Below, piece by piece: positions 61,446 to 64,000 of a stretch of DNA of 64,000 nt. Under the pieces are notes generated by a model that did not search any database, was not told where the DNA came from, and saw nothing but the letters and a program-made list of their open reading frames with translations. The translations under genes and the position numbers were made by a program. Origin of the DNA: Albibacterium bauzanense (lineage in GTDB: Bacteria; Bacteroidota; Bacteroidia; Sphingobacteriales; Sphingobacteriaceae); contig NZ_SMGO01000002.1 in the NCBI RefSeq assembly GCF_004339765.1, positions 682,001 through 746,000 on the forward strand. Direction: 5' to 3'. Numbering within the stretch: the stretch's first letter is position 1; each line of letters begins with the position of its first letter.

Positions 61446-62324
61446 ATGAAAAAAATCATCTATTTATTCAGCAGCCTGTATTTTCTTATTATTTCAAGCG
61501 GAATGGCACAAAGTCCAAAAGACTCGACCGCTATTGCGCAGATAAAGTGGAATAAACACAAAATCGAGAAAGGAATTGTGTGGAAACAAGCTCATTTTGA
61601 TGACCTATACCAAGCCCACCAAGAGGTTAACATATTAGAAATAGACCTAAATAAGAAAAAAATAGATATAGATTTTGCAGGTTTAGCGACTGGTCTGGAA
61701 CTTACTTCTGAGTTTGTCAAAAACAATGATGCTATTGGAGGTATTAATGGAGGTTTTTTTGATGTTAAAGATGGTGGATCCGTTACCTTCTTGAAAATTG
61801 ATAACAAGATAGTTAATACAACCACTATGAATACAGGAGAGGAGAGAAGTGATAGAACAAATGGTGCGATTATTATAAATGGTAATTCTGGTAAAGAAAA
61901 TATAGATATTTTAGGAACCGAATTGACTAATATGAATTGGGAGGATAGTATTGATGCGCCAGATATCATGGTCTGTGGTCCGCTTCTAATTATGGACGAG
62001 GCCTATGTTATATTGGCAAAGAATGCGTTCAATGATAATCGCCATCCTCGTTCTGCTGTTGCTTTAAATGGAAATAAACTGATATTGATGACAGTTGATG
62101 GTAGAAGTAATCAATCTTATGGAATGAGTCTTCCTGAACTTGCCTACTTTTTAAAACAAATAGGAGCAGAAAAGGCTTTGAATTTAGATGGCGGAGGTTC
62201 TACAACTTTAGTACTTAATACACCCATTAAATCAGGAGTATTGAATTATCCATCAGATAATAAGCAGTTTGATCATGAAGGAGAGCGGCCTGTTGCTAGC
62301 GTTATTTTAATAAAAAAGAAGTAG
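61446..62324 (+). CDS. Phosphodiester glycosidase family protein (NAGPA domain)
   Basis: A 292-residue secreted protein: signal peptide (IIYLFSSLYFLIISSGMA), then a NAGPA/DUF2233 domain with GGINGGFFDVKDG (about residues 98-110), HPRSAVAL, MTVDGRSNQSYGMSL and KALNLDGGGSTTLVL. Human NAGPA uncovers mannose-6-phosphate by removing GlcNAc from a phosphodiester; bacterial members cleave related sugar phosphodiesters. Its place after GH20 fits a GlcNAc-related glycan or teichoic-acid-like substrate (inference). The last 23 bp overlap the converging pncA-like gene. Confidence 0.92.
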   Translation: MKKIIYLFSSLYFLIISSGMAQSPKDSTAIAQIKWNKHKIEKGIVWKQAHFDDLYQAHQEVNILEIDLNKKKIDIDFAGLATGLELTSEFVKNNDAIGGINGGFFDVKDGGSVTFLKIDNKIVNTTTMNTGEERSDRTNGAIIINGNSGKENIDILGTELTNMNWEDSIDAPDIMVCGPLLIMDEAYVILAKNAFNDNRHPRSAVALNGNKLILMTVDGRSNQSYGMSLPELAYFLKQIGAEKALNLDGGGSTTLVLNTPIKSGVLNYPSDNKQFDHEGERPVASVILIKKK

Positions 62325-63012
62325 ACGAAATTTCCTTTCCTCCTTTTTCTTTAAAGGCCTCTAATTTAATTTTGAATTCATCAGGATCAATAGCTTTTGT
62401 TGCATCTATAACAATTTCTGCCTCAAATCCTAAATCTAAAGCATCCATTGCTGTATAGAAAACGCAGAAATCCGCGGCTAATCCACAGATAGATACTTTG
62501 TTTATCCCTTTCTCAGTCAGGAAACCAGCTAGTCCAGTTGAGTTTAGTCTCTCATTATCAAAAAATCCGCTGTAGCTATCAATTTCCGTGTTCATTCCTT
62601 TCCGTATAATTAAGCTAGTTTTTTGTGTTTCCAACTGCTTTGAAATCGCAGCACCTCTTGAGCCCTGCACACAATGAACTGGCCAAAGTACTTGGTCTGC
62701 TCCATGTAGTTTAATAATATCGTAAGGTTTTTTATCCTTATGAGATGAAGCAAAGCTTTTATGATTTGCTGGATGCCAATCTTGCGTAATCACAATTAAA
62801 TCAAAATGTTCCTGTATCTTATTAATGATAGGAATTATTTTATTACCATCCTGAACTGCCAGAGACCCGCCAGGTAAAAAATCATATTGAATATCAATGA
62901 TTATAAGGGCATTGTTTTTTATATTCGATGTACCTTCAAAATAAAGTTTTTCCTCAAAGTGGAATTCATCCCTTAAACGTTCCACTAATTTAGAGGGAAG
63001 TATATTGCTCAT
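62302..63012 (-). CDS. pncA: Nicotinamidase/isochorismatase-family hydrolase with N-terminal extension
   Basis: A 236-residue protein. The PncA core begins near residue 34 with NALIIIDIQYDFLPGGSLAV (catalytic Asp and metal Asp), then TQDWHPANHKSFASS (metal His), HCVQGSRGAAI and the nucleophile Cys in CGLAADFCVFYTA. It hydrolyses nicotinamide to nicotinate in NAD salvage. Typical PncA starts at the core; the 33 residues before it (MSNILPSKLVERLRDEFHFE...) are unusual, but no internal ATG, GTG or TTG fits better. It overlaps the phosphodiester glycosidase gene tail to tail. Confidence 0.93.
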   Translation of the reverse strand: MSNILPSKLVERLRDEFHFEEKLYFEGTSNIKNNALIIIDIQYDFLPGGSLAVQDGNKIIPIINKIQEHFDLIVITQDWHPANHKSFASSHKDKKPYDIIKLHGADQVLWPVHCVQGSRGAAISKQLETQKTSLIIRKGMNTEIDSYSGFFDNERLNSTGLAGFLTEKGINKVSICGLAADFCVFYTAMDALDLGFEAEIVIDATKAIDPDEFKIKLEAFKEKGGKEISSTSFLLK

Positions 63013-63114
63013 ACATCAATATACGAATTCTTTGAATTCATTTTATCTTTTTTTATGCATCATATTTGTATTTTAAATATGAAATGAAATATTAACCAAC
63101 GGCATCAAAAGAAA

Positions 63115-63151
63115 ATGCTCTTTCATTAATCAAAAGATCATGAAAGAGCAT
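63115..63151 (-). terminator. Intrinsic terminator after the sulfatase gene
   Basis: Perfect 12-bp arms ATGCTCTTTCAT and ATGAAAGAGCAT enclose a 13-nt loop; on the minus strand a T-rich stretch (TTTTCTTTT) follows. It lies 26 bp after the sulfatase stop. Confidence 0.75.
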
Positions 63152-63176
63152 CGATAGTTATTATAATAAGATGTAA

Positions 63177-64000
63177 TTAAGGCAATATAGCAGCCTTTCG
63201 GATATTATTACCTACTCTTTGTGTCAAATCATCACCTAAATCCACGCGTGCATCTTCAGCTAAACCGATAAGTTTTTGTACTATTTCCGGATATAATTGT
63301 TGAACATCGTATGCTTCACCAGGGTCATGGGCTAAATCATATAAAGCTAATGGAACATTTACTCGTGAAATTACACCAGGGTGTCCAGCTTTACCATGTA
63401 AAGCAGTATACGAACCAGAAGGATGCGGTAGGACCAATTTCCAGTTTTTATAACGGACCCCTTCTAAATTGTTTTTACCAAAGTAATAGTAGAAAACTTC
63501 TCTCGGACCTTTATTCGTTTCATGGAGCCATAATGGTAAGAAATTTAAGCCATCAATCTTATTTTTTGGTAAGGATGAGCCTGTTGCTTTTGCTAAAGTA
63601 GGGAGTAAGTCCATATTAGTCATTAAGCTACTGTTTACGGTTCCTCCCTCAATTTTATCCGGCCATCGAATTAAAAATGGCACACGCGTTCCTCCTTCCC
63701 ATGAAGTTGATTTGCCTTCTTTAAAACCACCGGATGAACCAGCATTATCCCCAAAATTCAGCCAAGGACCATTATCACTAATGACAATCAAGATTGTATT
63801 ATCAGCGATTTTTTCTTCATCTAAAGTTGATAGTACTTCGCCAATAGACCAATCTAATTCCATGATTACATCACCAAAGACACCCATTTCACTTTTCCCT
63901 GAAAATTTATCGGATGCGACTAGAGGTACATGAGGCATTGGATGGGCCAGGTAAAGAAAGAAAGGATTGTTTTTGTTTTCTTTTATGAAGGAAACGGCTT
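63177..64000 (-). CDS. Sulfatase (arylsulfatase family), N-terminal part beyond the window
   Basis: The C-terminal 274 or so residues of a type I sulfatase; the frame is open to the right edge (it continues PFFLYLAHPMPHVPL upstream of the first internal ATG at 63938). Visible family blocks are ILIVISDNGPWLN with the metal Asp-Asn pair, KSTSWEGGTRVPFLIRWP and FFYYFGKNNLEGVRYKNWKL. The catalytic CxPSR motif must lie outside the window. Next to GH20 and a NAGPA-type enzyme it suggests use of sulfated amino-sugar glycans. A terminator follows at 63115-63151. Confidence 0.93.
   Translation of the reverse strand, partial: AVSFIKENKNNPFFLYLAHPMPHVPLVASDKFSGKSEMGVFGDVIMELDWSIGEVLSTLDEEKIADNTILIVISDNGPWLNFGDNAGSSGGFKEGKSTSWEGGTRVPFLIRWPDKIEGGTVNSSLMTNMDLLPTLAKATGSSLPKNKIDGLNFLPLWLHETNKGPREVFYYYFGKNNLEGVRYKNWKLVLPHPSGSYTALHGKAGHPGVISRVNVPLALYDLAHDPGEAYDVQQLYPEIVQKLIGLAEDARVDLGDDLTQRVGNNIRKAAILP

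Noticed and set aside
1-64000. CRISPR array, tRNA, rRNA or insertion sequence
   Set aside because: No regularly spaced repeats, no tRNA cloverleaf or rRNA-like stretch and no transposase were found; the long palindromes are isolated terminators.

Overview
The window is chromosomal DNA from an AT-rich member of the Bacteroidota, most likely a Sphingobacteriales-type organism (Solitalea/Pedobacter-like; the genus is a guess). The lineage call rests on Bacteroidota-specific families (DUF4270, DUF1343/NamZ, BT_3928-type DoxX protein, DUF2480, DUF6427, DUF3109, an ECF sigma/FecR pair) and on many promoters of the Bacteroidota type, with TAnnTTTG at -7 and TTG/TTTG about 20 bp upstream. A YtxJ homologue suggests bacillithiol is used. 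No rRNA, tRNA, CRISPR array, prophage or insertion sequence was found.

Left part (1-6.1 kb): the edge cuts a FecR-type anti-sigma gene that follows an ECF sigma factor. Next is a probable peptidoglycan-sugar salvage locus: an exo-N-acetylmuramidase of the NamZ family, the MurNAc-6-P etherase MurQ and a sodium:solute symporter. A HigBA toxin-antitoxin pair sits on the opposite strand between namZ and murQ. A 54-bp perfect palindrome closes the locus against typA.

Housekeeping part (6.1-57 kb): short operons for translation and RNA modification (typA, rluB-like, tsaD), isoprenoid, amino-sugar and vitamin synthesis (ispF, glmS, panC, panD, folP, ribH), DNA repair and replication (uvrA, uvrB, recF-dciA), nucleotide metabolism (upp, yjjG, purQ), K+/H+ antiport (khtT-khtU), metabolite repair (nnrDE), a lemA-TPM-TPM operon, aroK with two poorly known membrane/cytosolic genes, rmlC-rmlD-nudix, and an envelope-biogenesis set (tamB, a FadL-like barrel, lptC, ppiD). 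Genes are packed tightly, and several convergent pairs overlap at their stop codons.

Right part (58-64 kb): a catabolic-looking cluster with a GH20 beta-N-acetylhexosaminidase, a frameshifted alkaline-phosphatase-fold enzyme, a phosphodiester glycosidase (NAGPA domain), a nicotinamidase and a sulfatase cut by the right edge. Between the frameshifted gene and the glycosidase, a consensus promoter is followed about 40 bp later by a strong hairpin terminator, so a small RNA or attenuator is possible.

Most of the window is ordinary core genome. The points most worth following are: four tandem 31-residue (93-bp) repeats in the pseudouridine synthase, the toxin-antitoxin pair inside the MurNAc locus, several promoters placed so close to ATG that the mRNAs should be leaderless, the tamB gene that lacks a normal start codon for its membrane anchor, a GT5-like half protein without the substrate-binding motif, and a large conserved protein of unknown function at 43.0-44.3 kb.
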